Source: Siphonodentalium dalli
Taxonomy: Eukaryota > Mollusca > Scaphopoda > Gadilida > Siphonodentaliidae
Direction: 5' to 3'
DNA: 64,000 nucleotides
Assembly: GCA_032622095.1 (NCBI GenBank)
Contig: CP136066.1
Location: 9,941,784 to 10,005,783 of the forward strand
The notes beneath the pieces were generated by a model. It was given only the letters and a program-made list of their open reading frames with translations, had not been told where the DNA came from and made no database searches. A program made the translations under genes and the position numbers. This document shows, piece after piece, positions 33,411 to 45,756 of this stretch (positions within the stretch are counted from its first letter, which is position 1; every line of letters begins with the position of its first letter).

Positions 33411-34384
33411 CCTTTTGTTCTGAGTCCGAGGCTCTCGACTCTGTAAGAATATGACTCACCTTTTGTTCTGATTCCGACGTCCTCAACTCTGTAAGAATAT
33501 GACTCACCTTTTGTTCTGTGTACGAGGCCCTTGACTCTGTAAGAATATGACTCACCTTTTGTTCTGTGTACAAGGCCCTCAACTCTGTAAGAATATGACT
33601 CACCTTTTGTTCTGTGTACGAGGCCCTTGACTCTGTAAGAATATGACTCACCTTTTGTTCTGTGTACGAGGCCCTTGACTCTGTAAGAATATGACTCACC
33701 TTTTGTTCTGTGTACGAGGCCCTCGACTCTATAAGAATATGACTCACCTTTTGTTCTGTGTACGAGGCCCTTGACTCTGTAAGAATATGACTCACCTTTT
33801 GTTCTGTGTACAAGGCCCTCGTCTCTGTAAGAATATGACTCACCTTTTGTTCTGTGTACGAGGCCCTTGACTCTGTAAGAATATGACTCACCTTTTGTTC
33901 TGTGTACGAGGCCCTCGACTCTATAAGAATATGACTCACCTTTTGTTCTGTGTACGAGGCCCTTGACTCTGTAAGAATATGACTCATCTTTTGTTCTGTG
34001 TACGAGGCCCTTGACTCTGTAAGAATATGACTCACCTTTTGTTCTGAGTCCGAGGCCCTTGACTCTGTAAGAATATGACTCACCTTTTGTTCTGAATCCG
34101 AGGCCCTCGACTCTAAGAATATGACTCACCTTTTGTTCTGTGTACGAGGCCCTCGACTCTATAAAAATATGACTCACCTTTTGTTCTGAGTCCAAGGCCA
34201 TCGACTCTATAAGAATATGACTCACCTTTTGTTCTGAGTCCGAGGCCCTCGACTCTGCAAGAATATGACTCACCTTTTGTTCTGAGTCCAAGGCCATCGA
34301 CTCTGCAAGAATATGACTCACCTTTTGTTCTGCGTCCGACGCCCTTGACTCTGATAATTGCGATTTCATCTCAATCTCTTCCAT
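33411..34384 (-). repeat. 48-bp minisatellite built from the exon 2 donor junction
   Basis: About 20 units counting the authentic exon end: 18 bp of intron start (GTGAGTCATATTCTTACA) followed by 30 bp of exon-like sequence (GAGTCGAGGGCCTCGTACAC then AGAACAAAAG). The donor AAAAG|GTGAGT is kept in every unit except the one at about 33987, where its G is A. One unit, near 34107, is 46 bp. All other spacings fit 48 bp, a multiple of three, so frames stay open throughout: four extra in-frame units follow the exon before the 46-bp unit shifts the reading frame. Each unit also carries a usable-looking acceptor (ATATTCTTACAG). Confidence 0.95.
34322..34384 (-). CDS. PLEKHH1: PLEKHH1-like exon 2, coiled coil; 3' end is founder of a 48-bp array
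   Basis: Residues 38-58 (MEEIEMKSQLSESRASDAEQ then K), corresponding to the vertebrate MQxLExxxxEAExxAExA segment. Acceptor TTAATTTCAG, donor AAAAG|GTGAGT, phase 0 at both ends. The last 30 bp of the exon plus the first 18 bp of the intron form the unit of the tandem array that follows immediately in the intron, so about 19 further copies of this donor lie downstream. An open frame continues through the whole array (to about 33407), so I chose the first donor as the exon end because vertebrate exon 2 stops at the same residue (ETQ) and the next exon aligns directly. Use of later donors would add 16-residue repeats. Confidence 0.9.
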
Positions 34385-34989
34385 CTGAAATTAATCAGAA
34401 TGGGATATTAAGTTCATTCGCTATAAAATTTAAGCATAACATCAGCTGAAAATTTGATAAATTAACTAAAAAATTCAAGTTATGCTTAGTCGATATATTA
34501 ACTCGAAAATAATAAAACATGTAATATGAATTTTTAGGTTAGTAACTCAAAATTTCAAATTATGTACAAGTTAAGCAAATTTCAAGTTATATAAAAGTAA
34601 ATGACTCAACGAACTGGGATGCCCCCACCCAGTTAAATCACATTTCAGTGAGGCTTTAAACGCAGTAATAAACCAGAAGATTGTATGGTTAAAATGCATG
34701 TAATCATCGACTTGTATGAAAGGGTAAGGTACAACGGGCATTTTTTTACGGTTCCACAGCAGTCAAGGAACCATTAACTGCAGAACAGTTATGGTTTGAC
34801 AGCAGTTATAAACGCATCATAACCACATTTTCTGGGTCAATTACTTTTGGCAAGTTGACGTACGAATTTCAGTTACAGTAATGCCATATTTAGGACATTA
34901 CTGTACATAAGTTGAAAATTACAATGCTTAACTTGAAAATATTAGATATGAGTTTTTGAGTTATTCAGGTTATTAACCAATCCATGTGG

Positions 34990-35165
34990 AGCTTCCTAAA
35001 ATTTTGCGAAAACCCTGTGCAAATGGCATTCTCTTATAATGCGTGTGTCCCATAGGGAGCCTCGCATATTTAAGAGAATAAATTGGCCAAACAATATTTA
35101 TCTTGACCTTGTAAGCCCAATGCAAGACTTGAATATACACGAGAATGCATTGGCACAGTATCTGT
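34990..35165. mobile_element. Degenerate palindromic-core MITE
   Basis: gtggagcttcctaaaatttt, ccctgtgcaaatggcattct, cttataatgcg, cccatagggagcctcgcata, tttaagagaataaattggcc: a decayed core followed by part of a second. Confidence 0.6.
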
Positions 35166-35583
35166 AATGCTGCACCAGCACAGCTCCAGTCATGAATGTG
35201 TCAACTAGAAAATTCAAATGATCATCTTGTTGCCGTTTTGGAGTTCACTTAGTTTATATAGTGTTGATTATGGTATGTTTTTGATATAATCTCTGCCCAA
35301 TTAAATATACATGTATATATCAATATTTATTTACATAATTATATACACGAAGCTTAAAACAAGCCACATGTTTAATATTAATTGCTGTCATAATTAATCA
35401 CACATTAATTGCTCAGCACTGCATGCCTTGCTAATGTAATTTACAGGAGGTCATGGAGTCTCTTATAAAAACCACCTGTTTTAAGTGTTCCAAGGGTGAA
35501 AGGAGTGCATCATCTTTTTTCTTCCAATTATTGTCTACCTTGCTATTATGCCAAAGTTAATTAAATAAATGTCTGGCTGGGAC

Positions 35584-35850
35584 CAAGTCTGAGTTTAGTG
35601 TGCCTGTCATTTGCAGAATGAGGTCCCCAGAGGGTGAATTTAGTGACGCTATCCCACATAGTGGGCAAGCATTACCAAATTAACCCTCTCGGACCTCATT
35701 CTGCATGTGTTGTCTGCCAATTTGGGAATATAGAATCTAAGTTTCTGTATAAATTTGATAATAAAGAAACTTTCCAAAGATGAGGCCTAAGCAGAATGAG
35801 GTCCCCAGAGGGTGAATTTAGTGATGCTAGGCACACTAAACTCAGGCTTG
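35584..35850. mobile_element. hAT-type MITE, long subfamily, partial body
   Basis: caagtctgagtttagtgtgc ... cactaaactcaggcttg. Flanks GCTGGGAC and GTTGGGAT match at 6 of 8 positions, consistent with a decayed target duplication. Confidence 0.82.
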
Positions 35851-35859
35851 GTTGGGATT

Positions 35860-36105
35860 TCAAGATGAAATAATAGCAACTTTAGGGAGTGGCAAAATAT
35901 GCCTGTTAGCCATTTCGAATTGTACTACGGCAAAATACAATAACAATTTGAGGTTACAAAGAATATCTGATGTACCCCTAATTTCAATTACAAAATGCGG
36001 TCAAATTCTAAGTCGGAAAAGGGCCTGAAAACCCGAGTACTACACATTGTCTGGTTGGTTATAGATGTACCGTTTACTGATGATGCAAACTGTTTATACT
36101 GATGC
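35860..36105. mobile_element. Dispersed repeat fragment (start of the 12395 family)
   Basis: gtggcaaaatatgcctgtta, gccatttcgaattgtactac, tgtacccctaatttcaatta, tcaaattctaagtcgg match 12405-12545. Confidence 0.6.
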
Positions 36106-36122
36106 CAGGGGTGTGGCCAGGG

Positions 36123-36240
36123 AAGCCTTGAAATAGGGTGTCTGTCATTTGCAGTATGAGGTCCTCAGAGTGTGAATTTAGTAATGCTACCCGCATAGTG
36201 GGCTAGCATCACCAAATTCACCCTCTTCAAACTTCATGCC
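36123..36240. mobile_element. hAT-type MITE fragment
   Basis: gccttgaaatagggtgtctg, catttgcagtatgaggtcct, one core, then lost. Confidence 0.75.
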
Positions 36241-36462
36241 TGACACACCGTTAGTTGGTATAAACTTCATGCCTGACACAGTTAGTTGGAAATTTCAGAC
36301 ATAAATTAGGCTGCAATTGTTGTGATAGTTTGATTGTTGATCTAACATTTGGCATCAAAATAGTTTTATCAGACAAATGTTGAATAATTTGCTACTTTTT
36401 ATTAAAATTTTGGAATGAAGTGGCCATCAGTTGTGAAATTTTCCCATGGTGCGGAGGTACAG

Positions 36463-36649
36463 TACAGTAATGCCCCCAGTAATCAACTCCTTAATTAACC
36501 AGAGCAGAATTATGGGTAATATGGTTTGTTGCCATTCATCGGTAAGCTCTCGGCAGAGCTTTCCGATGAATGGCAACAAGCCATATTTCCGACTAAATCC
36601 TGAAAAGTTACTCTGGTTAAGGAAGTCGATTACATAGGGCATTACTGTA
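36463..36649. mobile_element. Palindromic TA-flanked MITE, internally shortened
   Basis: tacagtaatgcccccagtaa ... gggcattactgta. The left arm lacks part of the cttttcaggatttag segment that the right arm keeps. Confidence 0.85.
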
Positions 36650-37870
36650 GGTCAGTGCGATCAGTGGGGTGGGGCGCGGTTCCCAAGTTTGACACCCCTT
36701 CCCCACCAAATAGAGACTCTCTATACATGTAGGTTACAATACACCAAATGATTTACATAGGCCTCAGTGTTAATAAATCCCGCTGGCCTGTATTCGTAGG
36801 AAAGGGTTGACCCTGCACGAGTATTACAAATTAAAGAACGCCCTTTTAGACACACGAAAATGTGCCCAAAAGTACTTGTCAACATACTGGGTCACACTGC
36901 AGCTTGACAAAAGTCACACTACCCTTAAAATTGAGGAAAAAATGACATCGAAAAAAACACAAACACCTCCCATAAATTATTCGCCATTTGCACAGCCATA
37001 ACCGTTCACCATGTGGCTATATTTGATATTTCTCATCGGGAAACACTTTTGTGAATTTTTTCGTGCACTTTTCATCCATGTATCATTGACCATTCAGCTG
37101 CCAGAATTTTTTTTATGCTGATCCTAGCTTGGGGGTGCCAGGGGAAATCACTCTACTAATTTGTATTTGGTGTATTCTAACCTATAATAATACTCCCTCA
37201 ACAAACTCCAGACAGAGTTATCTCTCATGGCTCTGCTGAGATACCACTGCATGCCACAAGGACATTTAGTAATAATTTCTGACATGATCTTAGTTCTTAT
37301 GTTTTAGTATTAAAATTGTCTATGTCTGGATCAGTTCATATTGTTCTTATCAATACCGAAAGAATTGCCATTATTGCAAACTTTTGGTGGTCAAAATAAG
37401 ATAATAGGTGACTAAATATAGTTACGATACGTAAAAATAGATGTATCAGTCCGCAAAGTACCATCCTTCCGGCAGTGATCTATCGCAGTGATAACGGAGG
37501 GCGCTGCATGTAGTTTGCTCACTCAATACTCATAGGACTAAGCATGAGAGAGCACTGGTTATACCGGGTATTATGGTTACTGATGTACTAGTATACTGCT
37601 GATGGTGATGCAACCCATTTAGACTGGTGCACTATAATAGTACACACTCAACTCTCACTGGGGCAACCTGTCTATCCAACATAGATCAAGCTACACCAAA
37701 ATTGTTTCCTACCAAAATAAAACATGTTTACATTACCATGGCGACATGCCAGATAACTGCCGATTGGGATATCATTTTCTGATAAGAGATCTCCAAGCAT
37801 AGATTGGAACTCAGCAAGACATCGCACATTCTGGCTATGAATTGTGGGTAATGTGTGATAGGTATTCCTT
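36650..37870. other. Intron 1 sequence, nothing recognised
   Basis: No exon, repeat or RNA gene identified; short frames look random. Confidence 0.45.
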
Positions 37871-37882
37871 AATGTGTTCATG

Positions 37883-38136
37883 CAAGCCTTGAAATCGTGT
37901 GTCTGTCATTTGCAGAATGAGGTCCCCAGAGGGTGAATTTAGTGATGCTACCCCACATAGGGGGCTAGCATCACCAAATTCACCCTCTGAGAACCTCATT
38001 CTGCATACACCTCAGAAGAATGAGGTTCCCAGAGGGTGAATTTGGTGATGCTAGCCCGCTATGTGGGGTAGCATCACTAAATTCAACCTCTGGGGACCTC
38101 ATTCTGCAAATGACAGACACACTATTTCAAGGCTTG
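37883..38136. mobile_element. hAT-type MITE, two-core form (254 bp) with 8-bp TSD
   Basis: caagccttgaaatcgtgtgt ... cacactatttcaaggcttg, flanked by TGTTCATG on both sides. Same length and layout as 32569-32822. Confidence 0.92.
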
Positions 38137-38394
38137 TGTTCATGCTCAAATTGATGATAGCATTTTATTAAGCTGTTAAAGTCATTATATCTCTGGAGGT
38201 CTGATGAAATTTTATTCAAAGAGCTCCGAAACAATTTGACTGACAACGCCATACAGTAATCCAAGTTTACTTGAATGTCAAAACTGCAACTGCTATGGGT
38301 GACCTACATGTAGGATCAGAGTGAAGTTCCCCAGTTGAAGTTGAAGTGATTATTATTCTCCTATAGCGGAGGTTAAACCAAGTGACAATTTGTT

Positions 38395-39990
38395 AGCAGG
38401 GACCAGCCTAGAGGGCGACTTGGGAGACAGGGACCAGCCTAGAGGGCGACTTGGGAGACAGGGAACAGCCTAGAGGGCGACATGAGAGACAGGGACCAGC
38501 CCAGAGGGCAACTTGGGAAACAGGGACCAGCCTAGATGGTGACTTGGAAAACAGGGACCAGCCTAGAGGGCAACGTGAGACAGGGACCAGCCCATAGGGT
38601 GACTTTGGAAACAGGGACCAGCCTAGATGGCGACTTGGGAGACAGGTACCAGCCTTGATTGCGACTTGGAAGACAGGAACCAGCCTAGAGGGTGACTTGG
38701 GAGACAGGGACCAGCCTAGAGGGTGACTTGGGAGACAGGGACCAGCCTAGAGGGCGACATGAGAGACAGGGACCAGTCCAGAGGGCAACTTGGGAGACAG
38801 GTACCAGCCCAAAAGGCAACGTGAGACAGGGACAAGCCCAGAGGGCGAATTGGGAGACAGGGACAAGCCTAGATGGCGACTTGGGAGACAGGGACCAGCC
38901 TAGAGGGTGACGTGGAAGGCAGGGACCAGCCTAGATGGCGACGTGGGATATAGGGACCAGTCTAGAGGGTGACGTGAGAGAAAGGGACCAGCCTATAGGG
39001 CGACGTGAGACAGGGACCAGCCCAGAGGGCGACTTGGGAGACAGGGACCAGCATATAGGGTGACTAGGGAGACAGGGACCAGCATAGAGGGCGACATGAG
39101 ACAGGGACCAGCCCAGAGGGCGACTTGGGAGACAGGGATCAGCCTAGAGGGTGACGTGAGAGAAAGGGACCAGCCTAGAGGGCGACGTGGGAGACAGGGA
39201 CCAGCCTAGAGGGCGACGTGGGAGACAGGGACCAGCCAAGAGGGCGACATGAGAGACAGGGACCAGTCTAGAGGGTGACGTGAGAGAAAGGGACCAGCCT
39301 AGAGGGCGACTTGGGAGACAGGGACCAGCCTAGAGGGCGACGTGAGACAGGGACCAGCCTAGAGGGCGATGTGAGACAGGGACCAGCCAAGAGGGTGACT
39401 TGTGAGACAGGGACCAGCCAAGAGGGTGACTTGGGAGACAGGGACCAGCCCAGAGTGCGACTTGGGAGACAGGGACCAGCCAAGAGGGCGACATGAGAGA
39501 CAAGGATCAGCCCAGAGGGCGACATGTGAGACAGGGACCCGCTTAGATGGCGACTTGGGAGACAGGTACCAGCTAAAATAGGTACCAGCTCAAAGTTGAT
39601 ATAATTGCTTTGTGAAAGAACATTTTAGCTGTCGTCTGTCATTGTTTCTGCGACTCTTGTGTCTGTTTATTTTCGCACACTCAATGCCTAGAGGGCGACT
39701 TGGGAGACAGGGACCAGCCTAGAGGGCGACATGAGAGACAGGGACCAGCCCAGAGGGCAACTTGGGAAACAGGGACCAGCCTAGATGGTGACTTGGGAGA
39801 CAGGAACCAGCCTAGATGGCGACTTGGGAGACAGGTACCAGCCTAGATTGCGACTTGGAAGACAGGGACCAGCCTAGATGGCGACTTGGGAGACAGGGAC
39901 CAGCCTAGAGGATGACACAGTAGAGGACCAGCCTAGAATGTGACTTAGGGAGACAGGGACCAGCCTAGAGGGCAACTTGGGAGACATCTT
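38395..39990. repeat. ~31-bp minisatellite in intron 1
   Basis: About 50 imperfect units of gggaccagcctagagggcga with cttgggagaca. Interrupted at 39575-39690 by unique sequence. G-rich on the plus strand with regular aggg/ggga clusters. Unrelated to any exon; frames of 61-85 codons are by-products. Confidence 0.95.
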
Positions 39991-40269
39991 CTCCCTAAAA
40001 TGTGCCACTTCTCCCTATTTTTGTCCTTGGGAGAAGTAACTTCTCTCCGATATATACCAGTATGCATATTGGTATATTTATACCAGTATACATGTATGTA
40101 TTGCTTACAGGTATAATGGTGTTCTTAATCACTTAATGAATCATAGAAGGGAGATATTGGGGTGTAAATTAATTCAGCCATTGTTACTTAATTGTCCCTG
40201 ATGACAGTTCACTTCTCCTTAATAACCAAACAGGGAGAAGTGACTTCTCTCTATTTGAAACCTCTAGGC

Positions 40270-43050
40270 TGGTCCTCATGAAATTTGATTCAAAGCGCTC
40301 TGAAACATTTTTATGGACAATGCTATATACAGTATGCAAGGCCAGGGAGGGAGGGATGATGTGCTGCAATGAGTTCATATACATTGTACATGTACCATCA
40401 TTCAAGAGGGTAGAGGGAGGGGTGATGTGCAGCATGCCTTATGATCAGGACACAGACTGCTTCATATACTGGTACCATCGTTCAAGAGGGTAGAGGGAGG
40501 GGGTGATGTGCAGCATGCCTTATGATCAGGACACAGACTGCTTCATATACTGGTACCATCGTTCAAGAGGGTAGAGGGAGGGGGTGATGTGCAGCATGCC
40601 TTATGATCAGGACACAGACTGCTTCATATACTGGTACCATCGTTCAAGAGGGTAGAGGGAGGGGTGATGTGCTGCAATGAGTTCATATACATTGTACATG
40701 TACCATCATTCAAGAGGGTAGAGGGAGGGGTGATGTGCAGCATGCCTTGTGATCAGGACACAGACTGCTTCATATACCATCATTCAAGAGGGTAGAGGGA
40801 GGGGTGATGTGCAGCATGCCTTATGATCAGGACACAAGACTGCTTCATATACTGGTACCATCGTTCAAGAGGGTAGAGGGAGGGGTGATGTGCTGCAATG
40901 AGTTCATATACATTGTACATGTACCATCATTCAAGAGGGTAGAGGGAGGGGTGATGTGCAGCATGCCTTGTGATCAGGACACAGACTGCTTCATATACCA
41001 TCATTCAAGAGGGTAGAGGGAGGGGTGATGTGCAGCATGCCTTGTGATCAGGACACGGACTGCTTCATATACTGGTACCATCATTCAAGAGGGTAGAGGG
41101 AGGGGGTGATGTGCAGCATGCCTTATGATCAGGACACGGACTGCTTCATATACTGGTACCATCGTTCAAGAGGGTAGAGGGAGGGGTGATGTGCAGCATG
41201 CCTTATGATCAGGACACAGACTGCTTCATATACTGGTACCATCATTCAAGAGGGTAGAGGGAGGGGTGATGTGCAGCATGCCTTATGATCAGGACACGGA
41301 CTGCTTCATATACTGGTACCATCGTTCAAGAGGGTAGAGGGAGGGGTGATGTGCAGCATGCCTTATGATCAGGACACAAGACTGCTTCATATACTGGTAC
41401 CATCGTTCAAGAGGGTAGAGGGAGGGGTGATGTGCTGCAATGAGTTCATATACATTGTACATGTACCATCATTCAAGAGGGTAGAGGGAGGGGTGATGTG
41501 CAGCATGCCTTGTGATCAGGACACAGACTGCTTCATATACCATCATTCAAGAGGGTAGAGGGAGGGGTGATGTGCAGCATGCCTTGTGATCAGGACACAG
41601 ACTGCTTCATATACCATCATTCAAGAGGGTAGAGGGAGGGGTGATGTGCAGCATGCCTTATGATCAGGACACGGACTGCTTCATATACTGGTACCATCGT
41701 TCAAGAGGGTAGAGGGAGGGGGTGATGTGCAGCATGCCTTATGATCAGGACACGGACTGCTTCATATACTGGTACCATCGTTCAAGAGGGTAGAGGGAGG
41801 GGTGATGTGCAGCATGCCTTGTGATCAGGACACGGACTGCTTCATATACTGGTACCATCATTCAAGAGGGTAGAGGGAGGGGTGATGTGCAGCATGCCTT
41901 ATGATCAGGACACGGACTGCTTCATATACTGGTACCATCGTTCAAGAGGGTAGAGGGAGGGGTGATGTGCAGCATGCCTTATGATCAGGACACGGACTGC
42001 TTCATATAATGGTACCATCGTTCAAGAGGGTAGAGGGAGGGGGTGATGTGCAGCATGCCTTATGATCAGGACACGGACTGCTTCATATAATGGTACCATC
42101 GTTCAAGAGGGTAGAGGGAGGGGGTGATGTGCAGCATGCCTTATGATCAGGACACGGACTGCTTCATATAATGGTACCATCGTTCAAGAGGGTAGAGGGA
42201 GGGGGTGATGTGCAGCATGCCTTATGATCAGGACACGGACTGCTTCATATACTGGTACCATCGTTCAAGAGGGTAGAGGGAGGGGTGATGTGCAGCATGC
42301 CTTATGATCAGGACACGGACTGCTTCATATACTGGTACCATCATTCAAGAGGTTAGAGGGAGGGGGTGATGTGCAGCATGCCTTGTGATCAGGACACGGA
42401 CTGCTTCATATACTGGTACCATCGTTCAAGAGGGTAGAGGGAGGGGTGATGTGCAGCATGCCTTATGATCAGGACACGGACTGCTTCATATACTGGTACC
42501 ATCGTTCAAGAGGTTAGAGGGAGGGGGTGATGTGCAGCATGCCTTATGATCAGGACACGGACTGCTTCATATACTGGTACCATCGTTCAAGAGGTTAGAG
42601 GGAGGGGTGATGTGCAGCATGCCTTATGATCAGGACACAGACTGCTTCATATACTGGTACCATCATTCAAGAGGGTAGAGGGAGGGGGTGATGTGCAGCA
42701 TGCCTTATGATCAGGACACGGACTGCTTCATATACTGGTACCATCGTTCAAGAGGTTAGAGGGAGGGGTGATGTGCAGCATGCCTTATGATCAGGACACG
42801 GACTGCTTCATATACTGGTACCATCGTTCAAGAGGTTAGAGGGAGGGGTGATGTGCAGCATGCCTTATGATCAGGACACAAGACTGCTTCATATACTGGT
42901 ACCATCGTTCAAGAGGTTAGAGGGAGGGGTGATGTGCAGCATGCCTTATGATCAGGACACGGACTGCTTCATATACTGGTACCATCGTTCAAGAGGGTAG
43001 AGGGAGGGGTGATGTGCAGCATGCCTTATGATCAGGACACGGACTGCTTC
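40270..43050. repeat. ~80-bp minisatellite in intron 1
   Basis: About 35 units of ttcaagagggtagagggagg, ggtgatgtgcagcatgcctt, atgatcaggacacggactgc, ttcatatactggtaccatcg. Variant units replace the middle with ctgcaatgagttcatataca, ttgtacatgtaccatca and form a higher-order pattern near 40270-41600. Not derived from an exon of this gene. Confidence 0.95.
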
Positions 43051-43319
43051 TGCACATTCATAATATCATAGTCTTGATAGATTCCCCTCTCTCCACCTTT
43101 CCCCACCCAAATGGCACAAGAAACTTCTAAGTACATCGGTTCCGATTGTAGCATCTGTAAATTCAATCAAGATACATGAAACAGGATTGAGCAGCCTATA
43201 TCAACTGTGAATTGTGAAGATTTAAAACTTAATTTGAGAAACCTCATCCTGTTAATCACGCTAACATATGGCCCAGAAGCTTTGATGCCACAATCAAACA
43301 GATGAGTTTGTCTTCCTGA

Positions 43320-44955
43320 ACCAAAAAACTCCCTTCACCGAGTTCTCATAGTTTTTTTGCAGAGGCAATTTCAAGTCTTTGTCATCATGAGCATGATCAT
43401 AAAAGTGATGTGAAACACTCTGGTAGGGTGATCATTAAAGTGATGTGAAACACTCCAGTAGGGTGATCATTAAAGTGATGTGAAACACTCTGGTAGGGTG
43501 ATCATTAAAGTGATGTGAAACACTCTGGTAGGGTGATCATTAAAGTGATGTGAAACACTCCAGTAGGGTGATCATTAAAGTGATGTGAAACACTCTGGTA
43601 GGGTGATCATTAAAGTGATGTGAAACACTCCGGTAGGGTGATCATTAAAGTGATGTGAAACACTCCGGTAGGGTGATCATTAAAGTGATGTGACCAAGAA
43701 GTGTCTGCTATTAAAACCAAAAAACTCCCTTCACCGACTTCTCATAGTTTTTTTGCAGAGGCAACTTCAAGTCTTTGTCATCATGAGCATGATCATAAAA
43801 GTGATGTGAAACACTCTGGTAGGGTGATCATTAAAGTGATGTGAAACACTCCGGTAGGGTGATCATTAAAGTGATGTGAAACACTCCAGTAGGGTGATCA
43901 TTAAAGTGATGTGAAACACTCTGGTAGGGTGATCATTAAAGTGATGTGAAACACTCTGGTAGGGTGATCATTAAAGTGATGTGAAACACTCCAGTAGGGT
44001 GATCATTAAAGTGATGTGAAACACTCTGGTAGGGTGATCATTAAAGTGATGTGAAACACTCCGGTAGGGTGATCATTAAAGTGATGTGAAACACTCCGGT
44101 AGGGTGATCATTAAAGTGATGTGACCAAGAAGTGTCTGCTATTAAAACCAAAAAACTCCCTTCACCGACTTCTCATAGTTTTTTTGCAGAGGCAACTTCA
44201 AGTCTTTGTCATCATGAGCATGATCATAAAAGTGATGTGAAACACTCTGGTAGGGTGATCATTAAAGTGATGTGAAACACTCCGGTAGGGTGATCATTAA
44301 AGTGATGTGAAACACTCCAGTAGGGTGATCATTAAAGTGATGTGAAACACTCTGGTAGGGTGATCATTAAAGTGATGTGAAACACTCCGGTAGGGTGATC
44401 ATTAAAGTGATGTGAAACACTCCAGTAGGGTGATCATTAAAGTGATGTGAAACACTCTGGTAGGGTGATCATTAAAGTGATGTGAAACACTCTGGTAGGG
44501 TGATCATTAAAGTGATGTGAAACACTCCGGTAGGGTGATCATTAAAGTGATGTGAAACACTCCAGTAGGGTGATCATTAATGTGATGTGAAACACTCCGG
44601 TTGGGTGATCATTAAAGTGATGTGAAACACTGCGGTAGGGTGATCATTAAAGTGATGTGAAACATTCTGGTAGGGTGATCATTAAAGTGATGTGAAACAC
44701 TGGTAGGGTGATCATTAAAGTGATGTGAAACATTCCGGTAAGGTGATCATTAAAGTGATGTGAAACACTCCTGTAGGGTGATCATTAAAGTGATGTGAAA
44801 CACTCCGGTAGGGTGATCATTAAAGTGATGTGAAACACTCTGGTAGGGTGATCATTAAAGTGATGTGAAACACTCCGGTAGGGTGATCATTAAAGTGATG
44901 TGAAATACTCCGGTAGGGTTATCATTAAAGTGATATGAAACACTCCGGCAGGGTG
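43320..44955. repeat. 35-bp minisatellite with higher-order structure
   Basis: About 38 units of aaagtgatgtgaaacactct ggtagggtgatcatt (written in two parts). A spacer (aaaactcccttcaccgactt ... catgagcatgatcat) recurs at about 43320, 43725 and 44150, dividing the array into higher-order repeats of roughly 400-430 bp. The unit equals one end of the dispersed repeat that follows at 44955. Confidence 0.93.
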
Positions 44956-45240
44956 ATCAAACAGAAATTGAGAATAATCTTACTCAAAGTAGTTATTTAA
45001 AAAAAAAATATTAATCCAGATTGACAACACACACATTATTATATATTAATGAAATGAAATGACTCTCAGTGGCAAATCATTCGTGTAGGTTGATTGACAA
45101 TAGTTGCATCCCGAATAGAGATGTAAATATTAACAATTGAGCGTAGTTCAGACGATGTTTTCTATGGTGTGGTATTGTCGATTTCTTTGAAATTTTCCAT
45201 GACGTTAGTAGAATGCTACATTCCCCAAGTTGCTATAGCA
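44955..45240. mobile_element. Dispersed repeat K, copy 1
   Basis: tcttactcaaagtagttatt, ttgcatcccgaatagagatg, tagttcagacgatgttttct, gtcgatttctttgaaatttt: shared with 55260-55560 and, inverted, 60220-60905. Its left end is the unit of the adjoining array. Confidence 0.75.
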
Positions 45241-45529
45241 CCTGAGTACTAACTTATCAATTTCACACACAAGTCCATAATATGTCTTTAATACTGGTAC
45301 CGGTGCATATACATGTATACTACCATATAATTAATTTTGATTTTCACTTCGCTTCAATGTAGAACGAACCCAGTTATGATGAATGATGAGTTATGATTGT
45401 AGATAAAGAGGTATACATTTATATTCGAGTTAATGATTGTACAGGAAATGAAGCTTAAACCTCTCTTTACTAAATACTCATTGATGAGTTACCTTAAGAA
45501 ATGTTTATGTAATAAGTTCAACATACATA

Positions 45530-45746
45530 TACAGTAATGCCCTAAATAATCGACTCCTTAACCACAGCGGAATTATGGGTAACTTTTCAGTATTTCGTCG
45601 GAAATATGTCTTGTTGCCATTCATCAGAAAGCTCTGACTAAGAGCTTTCCGATGAATGGCAACAAGCCATATTTCCGACTAAATCCTGAAAAATTACACA
45701 TAATTCTGCTGTGGTTAAGGAGTCGATTATTTAGATCATTACTGTA
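45530..45746. mobile_element. Palindromic TA-flanked MITE within a larger palindrome
   Basis: tacagtaatgccctaaataa ... ttagatcattactgta. The flanks also mirror: aagttcaacatacatata on the left and tatatgtatgttgaactt on the right, adding about 18 bp to each arm outside the element. Confidence 0.88.
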
Positions 45747-45756
45747 TATGTATGTT

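Noticed and set aside
33407-34384. 325-codon open frame as a repeat-protein gene
   Set aside because: It is exon 2 reading into its own junction array. The unit contains consensus donors, and the vertebrate-like exon ends at the first donor. The frame is open because the unit is stop-free.
40804-41558. Two identical 70-codon frames
   Set aside because: Copies of one higher-order minisatellite unit, not paralogous genes.
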